From an uncultured Lachnoclostridium sp. (lineage in GTDB: Bacteria; Bacillota; Clostridia; Lachnospirales; Lachnospiraceae), in NCBI GenBank assembly GCA_902464595.1, contig CABQJX010000004.1, forward strand, positions 6,553-70,552: 64,000 nt of DNA, written 5' to 3'. The position numbers and the translations under genes are program-made. The notes below the pieces were generated by a model. That model was not told where the DNA came from and did not search any database. It saw nothing but the letters and a program-made list of their open reading frames with translations. Positions 1 to 8,265 of this stretch are shown here, one piece after another (the stretch's first letter is position 1; every line of letters begins with the position of its first letter).

Positions 1-222
1 GGACACATCACCCTTACGGAATCAGGGCGGGAGATCGCCGAGATGATCTTAGAACGGCATACTTTTTTATCCAACTGGCTTATTTACCTGGGAGTAGATC
101 CCCATACAGCCGCCGAGGATGCATGCCGCATGGAACATACTCTGAGCCACGAAAGCTTCAAGGCCATCAAACGGCATATCACTTCCGGAAATGAGCTTCC
201 TGAGGGATTTAAAGCCGATTGA
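1..222 (+). CDS. DtxR/MntR-family metal-dependent repressor, C-terminal part
   Basis: The window opens inside this gene; the last 73 codons are visible and end in TGA. Translation from base 1 shows the end of a winged helix (ITLTESGREIAE), then the metal-binding and dimerisation domain with the family pattern ERHTFL...LGVD...DACRMEHTLS. The Cys, Glu and His of that segment correspond to metal ligands in MntR/IdeR proteins. The family senses Fe2+ or Mn2+ and represses uptake genes. It ends shortly after the metal domain, so there is no SH3-like third domain, as in MntR and short clostridial DtxR proteins. The metal cannot be told from this fragment. The nitroreductase starts 55 bases after the stop and may be co-transcribed. 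Confidence 0.85.
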   Translation, partial: GHITLTESGREIAEMILERHTFLSNWLIYLGVDPHTAAEDACRMEHTLSHESFKAIKRHITSGNELPEGFKAD

Positions 223-277
223 TCTATTTTTCTGTCTATTCAGGGCAGGAAAACCAGCAGATAAAGGGGGATTTTTG

Positions 278-847
278 ATGTTAAAAGAACTTGTAACAAA
301 ATGCCGTTCCTATCGCCGGTTTTACCAGGATATTCCCATTCCCAGAGAGGATCTTCTGGATATGATTGATACCGCCAGGCTCACCCCCTCGGCAGCCAAT
401 GCCCAGGCCCTGAAATTTAAGATCCTGGATCGTCCGGAAGAATGTGAAGCTCTGTTTCCAAATCTTTTGTGGGCAAAGGCATTAGAGAATTGGGATGGCC
501 CTGAAAAAGGCGAGCGGCCCAGCGCTTATATTGTGATCCTCTGGGATCTCTCCATCGGCAGGAACCGGCAATGGGACAGCGGCATCGCCGCTCAGACCAT
601 CCTCCTGTCCTCTGTGGAGAAGGGCTTTGGCGGCTGTATGCTGGCAAGCCTGCGCCGCCAGGAAGCCATGAGGATCCTGGATCTGGATCCGGAACGCTAC
701 TATGCCGACCTGGTGATCGCCCTGGGAAAGCCGAAGGAAACCGTCGTTTTGGAACCGGTAGGCCCAGAGGGCTCGACTGCCTATTACCGCGACGAAAACC
801 AGGTACACCATGTTCCCAAACGAAGCCTCAAGGAGATTCTGGTGTAA
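278..847 (+). CDS. nitroreductase family protein (FMN-dependent)
   Basis: A 189-residue protein of the nitroreductase fold, which uses FMN and NAD(P)H to reduce nitro compounds, quinones or related substrates in the cytoplasm. Visible marks are the N-terminal CRSYRRF segment (FMN phosphate contact), TPSAANAQ at about residues 31-38, the central DSGIAAQ-ILLSS helix, the GFGGCMLASL loop and the closing ALGKPKE strand. I chose the ATG at 278 because AAAGGGGG lies 7 bases upstream; a longer in-frame version would begin inside the preceding regulator gene and lacks a ribosome site. The true substrate is unknown. Linkage to a DtxR-type regulator suggests co-transcription rather than a proven functional tie. 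Confidence 0.85.
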   Translation: MLKELVTKCRSYRRFYQDIPIPREDLLDMIDTARLTPSAANAQALKFKILDRPEECEALFPNLLWAKALENWDGPEKGERPSAYIVILWDLSIGRNRQWDSGIAAQTILLSSVEKGFGGCMLASLRRQEAMRILDLDPERYYADLVIALGKPKETVVLEPVGPEGSTAYYRDENQVHHVPKRSLKEILV

Positions 848-895
848 GCTGAGGGAAAATACAAACAGCTGAATCCCTGCATAGTGAACTGCTGC

Positions 896-3166
896 CTAAA
901 ATCTGGTCTGGAAATGGCGTTCAAACCGCTCCTGGGCCTTTCTAAGCGCCTCCTCCGGCTCTGTTATGCCGCTGTAGGCGTTTTTTACTGCCATACCCAG
1001 GATACTCAAAAATCTTCTTTCGTCAAAGGCCAGCCCTGACTCTTTGGGAATCCTTTCCCCATGGGTCAGGGTAAAACATTCTCTGACCAGATCCAGCCAG
1101 GGAAAGCTCTGGATCACTTCATAATTTTCGTACGTCTTTCTGCAGGGCGATGTGCTTCCCAACAAAGCGGAGGCAGAAGACACCGGTTCACTGCATATCC
1201 ATTTTATAAAAGAAAGGGCTTCCTCCGGCTGCTTAGAATACCGGAATATCCCCAGGCTTCCCCCTCCGATCACCGGGTTATCCCCAGGAACCATGGTACA
1301 GCCGATCTTCCCTGCGATCTTAGAGGAAGGGCTCAGCAGATCGCCTGCATAGTTGCTGTAGAGCAGAGACATGGCATAGTTCCCGTCGGCAAACCGGGCC
1401 GCTGTATTGGTCCACCAGCTGCAGTACTCCGGCGCAGTACATGGCTTTAAGGCTGTCATCTCCTTCAGCGCCAGAAGCGCTGTATCGGAATCCAGACGGA
1501 TCCTCCTGTCTGTATCATAAAGATTTTCCTGATGGCTGAACAATCGGGCCAAATACTCAGAACCTGCCACGCCTGTAGACCCCAGGGTAATCGTGGCTCC
1601 ATAATCTACCGGCGAGGAAGGATTGATCGTTTTCGTAAAAAAGGAGGCAATACGGTTAAATTCCTCGAATGTCTTTGGCGGAGCCAGCTCTTTTTTAAAC
1701 TGCTCATAATACATGCGCCGCCATATAGGGCTTTCAAAAAGATCCTTTCTGTAATAAAGCATCTGAACGCTGGGCGTTGCTGGAAGGGTATAGATCTTTC
1801 CGTGAACCTTTGCATAATGCTCCAAAGTACCTTCTAAAAACTCCCCAAATCCCTGACCGATCTGAGGGTCAATGTCCGACAGGGGAAGAAGAAGCTTTTG
1901 GGCAAACCAGGAAAGCCATGTCACATCCAGGCGAAGCACATCAAACTCAGAGGAAGGATCCATTGTATTAAATGCCTCATATATTTCCTCATAGGAATAA
2001 ATACATATATTTACCTTTACCCCTGTCTTTTTTGTGTACAGCCTGGAGAAATTGCGCATAATATACGCCTCCGGGCTGTCCAGAGTGAGAACGTTAATGG
2101 GGCGAGGTTCCTTTGGTGCGGACAGGTTAAAATACCAGTCCCGAAAGCCTTCCCCTGCCAGGATCTGTTCTTTCTCCCTATCCTGTGTTTCCCGGATGCC
2201 CTGCCTTTCCCGGCCGTCCTGCGTTTCCCGGCTGTCCTCCCTTCTCTCCGCCAGTCCGATCAGATATTCTGCCGCCATTTTCCCTAACTTTCGATAATTC
2301 ATTTCATACTTGATGAAGTCATGCTCCGGCATGGTAAAAAGGGGCGATACGGTAAACAGCTCCGGCCTCTTTCCCTGGTCATAAAAGGTAGCGCATACAT
2401 CTTTAACACTCTCTGCAAATCCATAGTTTGAAATAAAAAAAGCTTGAGGGGCAGAACCGTTGACGATCTGCATCATATTCTGATAACGCCGGAAGCTGTC
2501 TGTCTGAATATGGATCACACGGCAGGAGCTGCCCTCCATGGCCCGGGAAAAGCCCTGATAGAAATCAGCCTCATTAGAAAACCTGAGATCCCCAGTCAGG
2601 AGGCATACCCTTTGATAGCCTCCTTTTTTTGCCTTCTCAGCCATGGATTTTCCCGCTTCCCTATAATCAAAACCTATAAAATCCCCACCGGTTCCCATCT
2701 TCCGCTCCACAAATACCATGGAAGGAAGGGCCTCCTCCTGAAGGGAGGTTCCATTTCCATAAACCTGTTTCTCACAGGGAGTCCCGGCCACCGAGGAAAT
2801 ACAGGCGACGCCCTTTACTAAAAGAGGCCGTATCTCCGCCAGTGCTTCCTTCTCTCCAAAGGCTGTATTCTCATTTGTCATATAGCGGGTCACTGTATAT
2901 CCCCGGTCCTGGGCATAACTTTTAAAGCTGAAATAAAAATCCTCATGCTGTCTGAACCGGGAATCCGGCATCACCACAGCCAAAGAATTGCTCACTCCGC
3001 GTCGAAGAAGGGCTGCCCTTTCATTGGGCACATACCCCAATTTCTTTGCCGCCAGCATCACTCTCTTGATCTTCTCGCTGCTTACATTCCCTTTTCCGTT
3101 GAGCACATTGGAAACCGTCCCCTGTGCAACTCCCGCTTCCTTCGCAATATCCTTTATTGTTACCAT
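896..3166 (-). CDS. LacI-type repressor fused to an ABC solute-binding protein domain
   Basis: A 756-residue chimera. Residues 2-50 are a LacI helix-turn-helix (TIKDIAKEAGVAQGTVSNVL); about 60-330 resemble the periplasmic-binding-like sensor of LacI regulators; about 332-362 form a charged linker with a repeated RETQD motif; about 378-756 match family 1 extracellular sugar-binding proteins (FDVLRLDVTWL, KIYTLPATPSVQMLYYRKDLF, late IKWICSEP). There is no signal peptide or lipobox, so the binding-protein half should act in the cytoplasm as a second ligand sensor. LacI proteins usually end near residue 340, so this is about twice the normal length. The ATG at 3166 was chosen because AGGAG lies upstream and the HTH starts directly after. 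It is divergent from a sugar ABC operon whose promoter carries a LacI-like palindrome, so regulation of that operon is likely but inferred. Confidence 0.85.
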   Translation of the reverse strand: MVTIKDIAKEAGVAQGTVSNVLNGKGNVSSEKIKRVMLAAKKLGYVPNERAALLRRGVSNSLAVVMPDSRFRQHEDFYFSFKSYAQDRGYTVTRYMTNENTAFGEKEALAEIRPLLVKGVACISSVAGTPCEKQVYGNGTSLQEEALPSMVFVERKMGTGGDFIGFDYREAGKSMAEKAKKGGYQRVCLLTGDLRFSNEADFYQGFSRAMEGSSCRVIHIQTDSFRRYQNMMQIVNGSAPQAFFISNYGFAESVKDVCATFYDQGKRPELFTVSPLFTMPEHDFIKYEMNYRKLGKMAAEYLIGLAERREDSRETQDGRERQGIRETQDREKEQILAGEGFRDWYFNLSAPKEPRPINVLTLDSPEAYIMRNFSRLYTKKTGVKVNICIYSYEEIYEAFNTMDPSSEFDVLRLDVTWLSWFAQKLLLPLSDIDPQIGQGFGEFLEGTLEHYAKVHGKIYTLPATPSVQMLYYRKDLFESPIWRRMYYEQFKKELAPPKTFEEFNRIASFFTKTINPSSPVDYGATITLGSTGVAGSEYLARLFSHQENLYDTDRRIRLDSDTALLALKEMTALKPCTAPEYCSWWTNTAARFADGNYAMSLLYSNYAGDLLSPSSKIAGKIGCTMVPGDNPVIGGGSLGIFRYSKQPEEALSFIKWICSEPVSSASALLGSTSPCRKTYENYEVIQSFPWLDLVRECFTLTHGERIPKESGLAFDERRFLSILGMAVKNAYSGITEPEEALRKAQERFERHFQTRF

Positions 3167-3224
3167 AACACGCTCCTGTCTGTGGATCCCGCTCTGTATT
3201 CCTCTGCAAAATAACACTAATCTG

Positions 3225-3253
3225 ATTGTATCATACCTGAAAAAGAATAACAA
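3225..3253 (-). promoter_or_regulatory. candidate promoter of the LacI-SBP regulator gene
   Basis: On the minus strand TTGTTA and TACAAT are separated by 17 bases, about 60-90 bases before the chosen start codon. The -35 box is weak. The rest of the divergent spacer is AT-rich with no gene. Confidence 0.45.
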
Positions 3254-3400
3254 TCTCGCGAAATCCTTGGACTTCCGTTCCTATCTATCTTTAAAACGTA
3301 TCACTTTATATTTCCTTTTATGCTCTTTTTGTATTGTATATTTTTTATAAGTTAATTGTAAAACATATGTATTTTTTATGTAAAACGCCCTTTATAATAA

Positions 3401-3429
3401 TTGACACGTTTCAATATGTTTGTTATAAT
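3401..3429 (+). promoter_or_regulatory. consensus sigma-A promoter with LacI-type operator over the -35 box
   Basis: TTGACA (3401-3406), a 17-base spacer and TATAAT (3424-3429) form a perfect sigma-A promoter for the sugar ABC operon. The -35 box is part of the imperfect palindrome TTGACACGTTTCAA (3401-3414), with a central CG and 12 of 14 positions symmetric, the layout of LacI-family operators. A repressor bound there would block RNA polymerase. The LacI-SBP gene next door is the obvious candidate; CcpA or another LacI protein remains possible. Confidence 0.75.
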
Positions 3430-3473
3430 GGCCTCAACAGGTACATGTGAACCACACATAAAGGAGGAGACTA

Positions 3474-4862
3474 ATGAAAAAAAGAGTTTTAGTTGCAGCA
3501 GCTGCAGGGCTGATAGCATCCGTTCTTTCCCTGAGCGGCTGCGGAAACAGCAAGGACGCAGGCCAGTCCCAGGCAGCAGAGGGGACAGCCGCCACTTCCC
3601 AGGAAGCCGGTTCTTCTGACGATAAGGGCGGCAGCGAGGCTTCCGGTGACGCCCTTCATCTGACCTTTTACTATCCGGTCAACGTAGGCGGATCCGCAGC
3701 AAAGCTGATCGAGCAGATCTGCGCAGACTTCAACGCAGAAAATCCTGACATCGTTGTAGAGCCGGTATACACCGGAAACTACGACGACACTGTGACAAAG
3801 ATCCAGACTGCCATGCAGGGAGGCACACCTCCTGATGTCTTTGTAAGCCTGGCAACCCAGCGCTTTACTATGGCTTCCACAGGCATGGCCATGCCTTTAG
3901 ATGAACTGATCGCCGCAGACGGTGAGGAGGGAAAAGCCTATATCGATGATTTCCTGGAGGGCTTTATGGAAGATTCCTATGTGGACGGACAGATTTATTC
4001 CATCCCCTTCCAGAGAAGCACCATGGTTCTGTTCTACAACAAAGAAGCGTTTAAAGAAGTTGGATTGGATCCTGAAAAAGCGCCTGCCACCTGGGAGGAG
4101 GTAGTTGAGTACGGCCAGAAGCTGACCAACGAAAACCGCTACGGCGTAGGCCTTGCATTAAATTCCGGTTCCGCCCAGTGGGCCTTCACCGGCTTCTGTC
4201 TCCAGAACAGCGCCAACGGGGAGAACCTGATGACAGAGGACGGCAAGCAGGTTCTGTTCGATACCCCTGAAAATGTAGAAGCACTTCAGTTCTGGCTGGA
4301 TCTCCAGAACAAGTACAAGATCATGGCTCCCGGAATCGTTCAGTGGACCGATCTTCCCACCCAGTTCCTGGCCGGAGAAGTGGCTATGATCTATCACACC
4401 ACAGGAAATATGGCAAATATTAACGAGAATGCAGACTTTGAGTTTGGAACCGCATTCCTTCCAGGACATAAGAGAGTGGCTGCTCCTACCGGAGGAGGCA
4501 ACTTCTATATCTCCAGCGGACTTTCCGAAGACCGGGTTCAGGCTGCATGGAAATTTATCAAATTTGCAACAGAGACAGAGCGCGCAGCCCAGTGGTCTTT
4601 AGACACCGGATATGTGGCTACCAGGACATCCTGCTTTGAAACCGATCTTATGAAAAATTATTATGAGGAGCTTCCACAGGCCAAGGTTGCCTATGAGCAG
4701 ATCCCAATGTCCAAACCTGAGCTTACCACTTACAACGCAGCAGAAATCTGGAGAGTGTTAAATGATAATATCCAGTCCGCCGTTGTAGGAGACGCCACTC
4801 CTGAGGAAGCATTGAAAAATGCTCAGGAACAGGCCACGGAAATCCTTGCAGAATATCAATAA
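3474..4862 (+). CDS. sugar ABC transporter substrate-binding lipoprotein
   Basis: A 462-residue family 1 solute-binding protein. The N-terminus is a lipoprotein signal peptide with lipobox LSGC (Cys23), followed by a Ser/Ala/Glu-rich linker. The mature domain shows typical features: LTFYYPVNVGG start, PDIVVEPVYTGNYDD, GGTPPDVFVSL, QIYSIPFQRSTMVLFYNKEAF hinge region and GGGNFYISSG. It should capture a sugar or oligosaccharide outside the membrane and deliver it to the two permeases downstream. No ATPase gene is present in the operon, so a shared MsmK/MalK-type ATPase elsewhere is expected. A strong AAGGAGG precedes the ATG. A stem-loop after the stop may keep this message more abundant than the permease part. 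The ligand cannot be read from the sequence. Confidence 0.9.
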   Translation: MKKRVLVAAAAGLIASVLSLSGCGNSKDAGQSQAAEGTAATSQEAGSSDDKGGSEASGDALHLTFYYPVNVGGSAAKLIEQICADFNAENPDIVVEPVYTGNYDDTVTKIQTAMQGGTPPDVFVSLATQRFTMASTGMAMPLDELIAADGEEGKAYIDDFLEGFMEDSYVDGQIYSIPFQRSTMVLFYNKEAFKEVGLDPEKAPATWEEVVEYGQKLTNENRYGVGLALNSGSAQWAFTGFCLQNSANGENLMTEDGKQVLFDTPENVEALQFWLDLQNKYKIMAPGIVQWTDLPTQFLAGEVAMIYHTTGNMANINENADFEFGTAFLPGHKRVAAPTGGGNFYISSGLSEDRVQAAWKFIKFATETERAAQWSLDTGYVATRTSCFETDLMKNYYEELPQAKVAYEQIPMSKPELTTYNAAEIWRVLNDNIQSAVVGDATPEEALKNAQEQATEILAEYQ

Positions 4863-4904
4863 ACCATTCTCACACTGATAACTAAAAGTTAAGGAAACCA
4901 TTTC

Positions 4905-4959
4905 GGAGCGTGTTTCATTGCCTGCCTGCTGTCAGCAGAAACGGCCTGGGACACGCTCC
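4905..4959 (+). promoter_or_regulatory. intercistronic stem-loop after the binding-protein gene
   Basis: GGAGCGTGT (4905-4913) pairs perfectly with ACACGCTCC (4951-4959), and the loop contains an inner CTGCT/AGCAG hairpin. No T-run follows. Such structures between a binding-protein gene and permease genes commonly protect the upstream message or reduce read-through; that role is inferred. Confidence 0.6.
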
Positions 4960-5003
4960 CTCCCAGTCTTGGGATCCAAACCACCAAACAGAGGGCTTTG
5001 AAT

Positions 5004-5900
5004 ATGAAAACCTACACAAAAAAACAGAGGGATCGGAGAAAAAATCTGATGGCATGGCTTCTTGTTGCGCCGTCTTTGATCTTCATGGTGATCTTTACCG
5101 TATACCCTATTTTCAGAAGTATCTACCTGAGTCTGACGAAATACAAGCTGGGCATGAAAGCCCCGGAGTGGATCGGGCTTCAAAACTATATCAATCTGGC
5201 CGGTTCTTCCCTGTTCTGGAAGGTCATGGGAAATACCCTGTATTTTGCCTTTATCACCATCATACCCAGTATGGCCGCCGGCCTTTTCCTGGCAGTCATC
5301 GTCAACCGGAAAAGCAGGGCTACCGGCTTTGTCCGCACCTCCTATTTTTATCCGGTCATTATGCCCATGATCGCTATTGCCAGTATTTGGATGTTCATTT
5401 ATATGGCCAAGAACGGCCTCTTTGACCAGCTCTTAGTAAGCCTGGGAATGAAGCCCATGAACGTGCTCTCCAGCAAAAAAACAGTTCTTCCTGCTATGGC
5501 TTTTATGTATGTTTGGAAAGAAGCAGGCTATCTGATGGTATTTTTCCTGTCAGGTATCCAGAGCATTTCTGAGGAAGTAAACGAGGCGGCCAGGATCGAT
5601 GGGGCCGGGCCCTGGACGATCTTCCGAAAGATCACCCTTCCTCTTTTAGCTCCCACCTTTCTTTTTGTGTCCACCATCGCCCTGACCAACAGCTTTAAGC
5701 TGGTGGATCATGTGGTGATCATGACCGAGGGAGCTCCCAACAATGCTTCCACCCTGCTTCTGTACTATATTTATCAACAGGGCTTTACCAATTTCAACTA
5801 TGGGCTCTCCTCTGCTCTCACAGTGGTAATGCTGGTTCTGCTGATGATCGTGGCCCTGCCCCGCTTCCTGAGCCAGGACAAGAAGATCCATTACAATTAA
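5004..5900 (+). CDS. carbohydrate ABC transporter permease (MalF/UgpA type)
   Basis: A 298-residue inner-membrane permease with about six transmembrane segments, beginning with a lysine/arginine-rich tail and LMAWLLVAPSLIFMVIF. The cytoplasmic coupling loop carries the EAA motif EEVNEAARIDGAGPWTIF near residue 192, which docks onto the ATPase. GAGGG sits 8 bases before the ATG at 5004; a TTG six bases upstream is possible but spaced too close to the ribosome site. It lies 141 bases after the binding-protein gene and 15 bases before its partner permease, forming one operon. Substrate is whatever the upstream lipoprotein binds. Confidence 0.9.
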   Translation: MKTYTKKQRDRRKNLMAWLLVAPSLIFMVIFTVYPIFRSIYLSLTKYKLGMKAPEWIGLQNYINLAGSSLFWKVMGNTLYFAFITIIPSMAAGLFLAVIVNRKSRATGFVRTSYFYPVIMPMIAIASIWMFIYMAKNGLFDQLLVSLGMKPMNVLSSKKTVLPAMAFMYVWKEAGYLMVFFLSGIQSISEEVNEAARIDGAGPWTIFRKITLPLLAPTFLFVSTIALTNSFKLVDHVVIMTEGAPNNASTLLLYYIYQQGFTNFNYGLSSALTVVMLVLLMIVALPRFLSQDKKIHYN

Positions 5901-5915
5901 AGGAGGAGGATTATC

Positions 5916-6737
5916 ATGAAAAAGAAAACGCTTACTCGCTGGGGCATCACCTTATTTGCCGTTATTCTCGCATTATTATGGCTGATCCCTCTGATCTGGA
6001 TGATTGGGACTGCATTTTCTGTTCCCTCCTTCCATATGACTCTGTTTCCCACCACACCCTTTACCCTGGATAATCTGCATTATGTGTGGAATGCCATTCC
6101 CTTTGCCACCTACTACTTAAATACCCTGACCCTGGTGGTATGTACCTTCGCTGTCCAGTTTGTCACCTCCACCCTGGCAGCCTACGCCCTGGGAGTTATG
6201 GATTTTAAGGGATCCGCCCTGATCTTTGCAGTTATTTTCATGCAGATCATCATTCCCAACGACGTTCTGATCACACCTAATTTCATGACTCTCTCTGAGT
6301 TAAAGATGGTTGATACAAAAATCGGCATGATGCTTCCCTTCTACGGAAGCGCCCTGGCTATTTTCCTGCTACGCCAGCATTTTAAATCCATTCCAAGAGC
6401 CCTGGCAGAGGCGGCCAAGATTGACGGAGCCAGCACCTGGCAGACGATCTGGAGAGTGTACATGCCCTGCGCAAAGCCTGCATACCTCTCCTTTGCCGTT
6501 ATCTCTGTGAGCTACCACTGGAACAATTACCTGTGGCCGCTGATCGTAACCAATTCCCCTGAGAACCGGACCCTTACGGTAGGCCTGGCTATTTTCGCAA
6601 AATCAAAAGAGGCTAATATGCAGTGGGCCAATGTATGCGCAGCTGCCTTCATCATTATCATACCTCTGCTCCTGGCATTCTTCTTTGCCCAAAAGCAGTT
6701 TATGAGCAGCTTTGTAAGCGCTGGGATCAAAGAATAA
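5916..6737 (+). CDS. carbohydrate ABC transporter permease (MalG/UgpE type)
   Basis: A 273-residue membrane protein with six predicted transmembrane helices, the second half of the importer channel. The EAA loop reads RALAEAAKIDGASTWQTIW at about residues 158-176, the strongest family signature. The C-terminus FVSAGIKE is typical of this permease type. AAAGGAGGAGG precedes the ATG. Spacing to the previous permease is 15 bases and to the MBL hydrolase 12 bases, so translation of all three is probably linked. Confidence 0.9.
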   Translation: MKKKTLTRWGITLFAVILALLWLIPLIWMIGTAFSVPSFHMTLFPTTPFTLDNLHYVWNAIPFATYYLNTLTLVVCTFAVQFVTSTLAAYALGVMDFKGSALIFAVIFMQIIIPNDVLITPNFMTLSELKMVDTKIGMMLPFYGSALAIFLLRQHFKSIPRALAEAAKIDGASTWQTIWRVYMPCAKPAYLSFAVISVSYHWNNYLWPLIVTNSPENRTLTVGLAIFAKSKEANMQWANVCAAAFIIIIPLLLAFFFAQKQFMSSFVSAGIKE

Positions 6738-6749
6738 AGGAGGGCTCAT

Positions 6750-7439
6750 ATGAACCTGAGTATGAACTTAAACTTTCTGGGAAAAGGTTCTGCCTTTTAC
6801 CCCTTATACGGCAACACAGGCGCTTACATGCGCTTTAACGACCAGCTGTATCTCTTAGACTGCGGAGAAACGGCCTTTGATACTCTGTACCGCAGGGAGG
6901 ATCTAGACACCATCTCCCATATCTATGTGCTTCTGACCCATCTCCACGCAGATCACGTGGGAAGCCTGGGAACTCTGATCTCCTACTACTATTGCCTCCA
7001 TGGCATCCAGGTGACAGTTATTCATCCAGAGCCTACGATTATCCAACTTCTCACCCTGGAGGGGATCACGCCCAAGGGATACCATTATCTCCAAACGCTC
7101 CCTGAAAACAAGGCCGGGATCACAGCGGTTCCCATTCCTGTGAAACACGCAGAAGATATGAAATGCTACGGATATATCCTCTCTGACGGCCGAGAGTGCA
7201 TATACTATAGCGGAGACGCAGCAGAGGTTCCTGAGTCTGTACGGGCAGACTTCCTAGGGGGTATGATTTCCCGTCTTTATCAGGATACCTCCACCCACCC
7301 ATCTGACTCCCACTGTTTTTATGAAAAGCTGGAGCAATGGTTTCCAGAAGAAGTGCGGCACAGGATCTACTGTATGCATTTAGACAGCCCCTGTGAGCCC
7401 CTTCTGCGCTCCAAAGGATTTCGTATTGTTGATGTTTAA
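6750..7439 (+). CDS. MBL-fold metallo-hydrolase in a sugar ABC operon
   Basis: A 229-residue metallo-beta-lactamase-fold protein. The zinc motif THLHADH occupies residues 63-69 (His64, His66, Asp68, His69); further ligands are probably His133 in PVKHAED, Asp157 in YSGDAAE and a late His in YCMHLDSP. The N-terminus NLNFLGKGSAFYP and the absence of extra domains resemble RNase Z-like or phosphodiesterase-like small MBL proteins. Its reaction is unknown. Being the fourth gene of the sugar importer operon with 12-base spacing, it may act on an imported or phosphorylated sugar derivative, but this is only an inference from position. AAAGGAGGG precedes the ATG. Confidence 0.8.
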   Translation: MNLSMNLNFLGKGSAFYPLYGNTGAYMRFNDQLYLLDCGETAFDTLYRREDLDTISHIYVLLTHLHADHVGSLGTLISYYYCLHGIQVTVIHPEPTIIQLLTLEGITPKGYHYLQTLPENKAGITAVPIPVKHAEDMKCYGYILSDGRECIYYSGDAAEVPESVRADFLGGMISRLYQDTSTHPSDSHCFYEKLEQWFPEEVRHRIYCMHLDSPCEPLLRSKGFRIVDV

Positions 7440-7459
7440 CCTCAAAGGAGGCCTTGCTT

Positions 7460-8134
7460 ATGGAGTTTCCTTTCCCTCTTCTCCCAAGGGATCCCTTCCA
7501 TCTGGAGCTTATGCTCCGCATCATTTTATCCTGCCTGATCGGCTATATCATTGGCTATGAGCGTAAAAGCCGGGATAAGAGCGCCGGGATGCGCACCCAT
7601 GCCATTGTAGGGCTGGGGGCAGCCCTTATGATGATCGTGTCCAAATATGGCTTCATGGATATGCCGGATCATGATGCTTCCCGGGTTGCCTCCCAGATCG
7701 TATCAGGGGTAGGGTTTCTGGGGGCAGGCATTATCTTTGTAAAGAACAATATCGTCAGCGGACTGACCACTGCCGCCGGGATCTGGGCCACCGCAGGAGT
7801 TGGCATGGCAATTGGGGCAGGATCCTATTTTATCGGCATATGGACCGGGTTTCTCCTTGTATTGATCCAGATCCTCCTGCACAAGATCCCGTTTCTCTCC
7901 TCCGAACCTACCAGGGGATATATGAAGCTGACTACAGATGACTTTGAGGGGATCATGTCAGAATTACAGGATCTTTTTATAAAAGAAAAGATCAAAATGG
8001 TGAATTTTAAAATCAACAAATCAAAAGCTGATACAAAGATTGAATTAGACTTACTGTATCCGGCACGTTACGAAAAGAACAAGCTTCTTCTGAGGCTCTC
8101 AGCGGACTCCCGCATCCACGGGATCGCAGGGTAA
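7460..8134 (+). CDS. MgtC/SapB-family membrane protein
   Basis: A 224-residue protein with four or five N-terminal transmembrane helices and a cytoplasmic C-terminal domain from about residue 150. The family core is clear: LIGYIIGYERKSRDKSAGMRTH, LGAALMM, SRVASQIVSGVGFLGAG, and GLTTAAGIWATAGVGMA. MgtC-like proteins affect magnesium homeostasis and modulate membrane ATPases; many Gram-positive SapB proteins have no assigned role. The start at 7460 has AAAGGAGG 8 bases upstream; a TTG two codons earlier is spaced too close. It follows the MBL gene by 20 bases and is the last gene before a strong terminator. Confidence 0.85.
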   Translation: MEFPFPLLPRDPFHLELMLRIILSCLIGYIIGYERKSRDKSAGMRTHAIVGLGAALMMIVSKYGFMDMPDHDASRVASQIVSGVGFLGAGIIFVKNNIVSGLTTAAGIWATAGVGMAIGAGSYFIGIWTGFLLVLIQILLHKIPFLSSEPTRGYMKLTTDDFEGIMSELQDLFIKEKIKMVNFKINKSKADTKIELDLLYPARYEKNKLLLRLSADSRIHGIAG

Positions 8135-8144
8135 GAAGATAGGA

Positions 8145-8195
8145 GAGACAAAAAAGGAACCGCTCCCCTCTGGAAGGCGGTTCCTTTTTTGTCTC
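8145..8195. terminator. bidirectional terminator between mgtC-family gene and aspS
   Basis: A perfect 19-bp inverted repeat (8145-8163 with 8177-8195) has a 13-base loop. The stem contains GGAACCGC with A-tract on one side and T-tract on the other, so each strand yields a GC stem followed by U residues. It separates two convergent genes and can stop transcription from both sides. Confidence 0.9.
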
Positions 8196-8265
8196 TTATC
8201 TACTATCTGTCAGGCTGTTTCCAGCCCTATTCTGTTATTGGATTATTTAAATAAGCTGTGGACGA

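Noticed and set aside
3401..3414. CcpA cre site
   Set aside because: Similar palindrome, but the match to the cre consensus is imperfect and an adjacent LacI-family regulator gives a better explanation; cre control is not excluded.
4910..5425. Open frame overlapping the first sugar permease in another frame
   Set aside because: Shadow frame; the permease frame has EAA motif and membrane helices.
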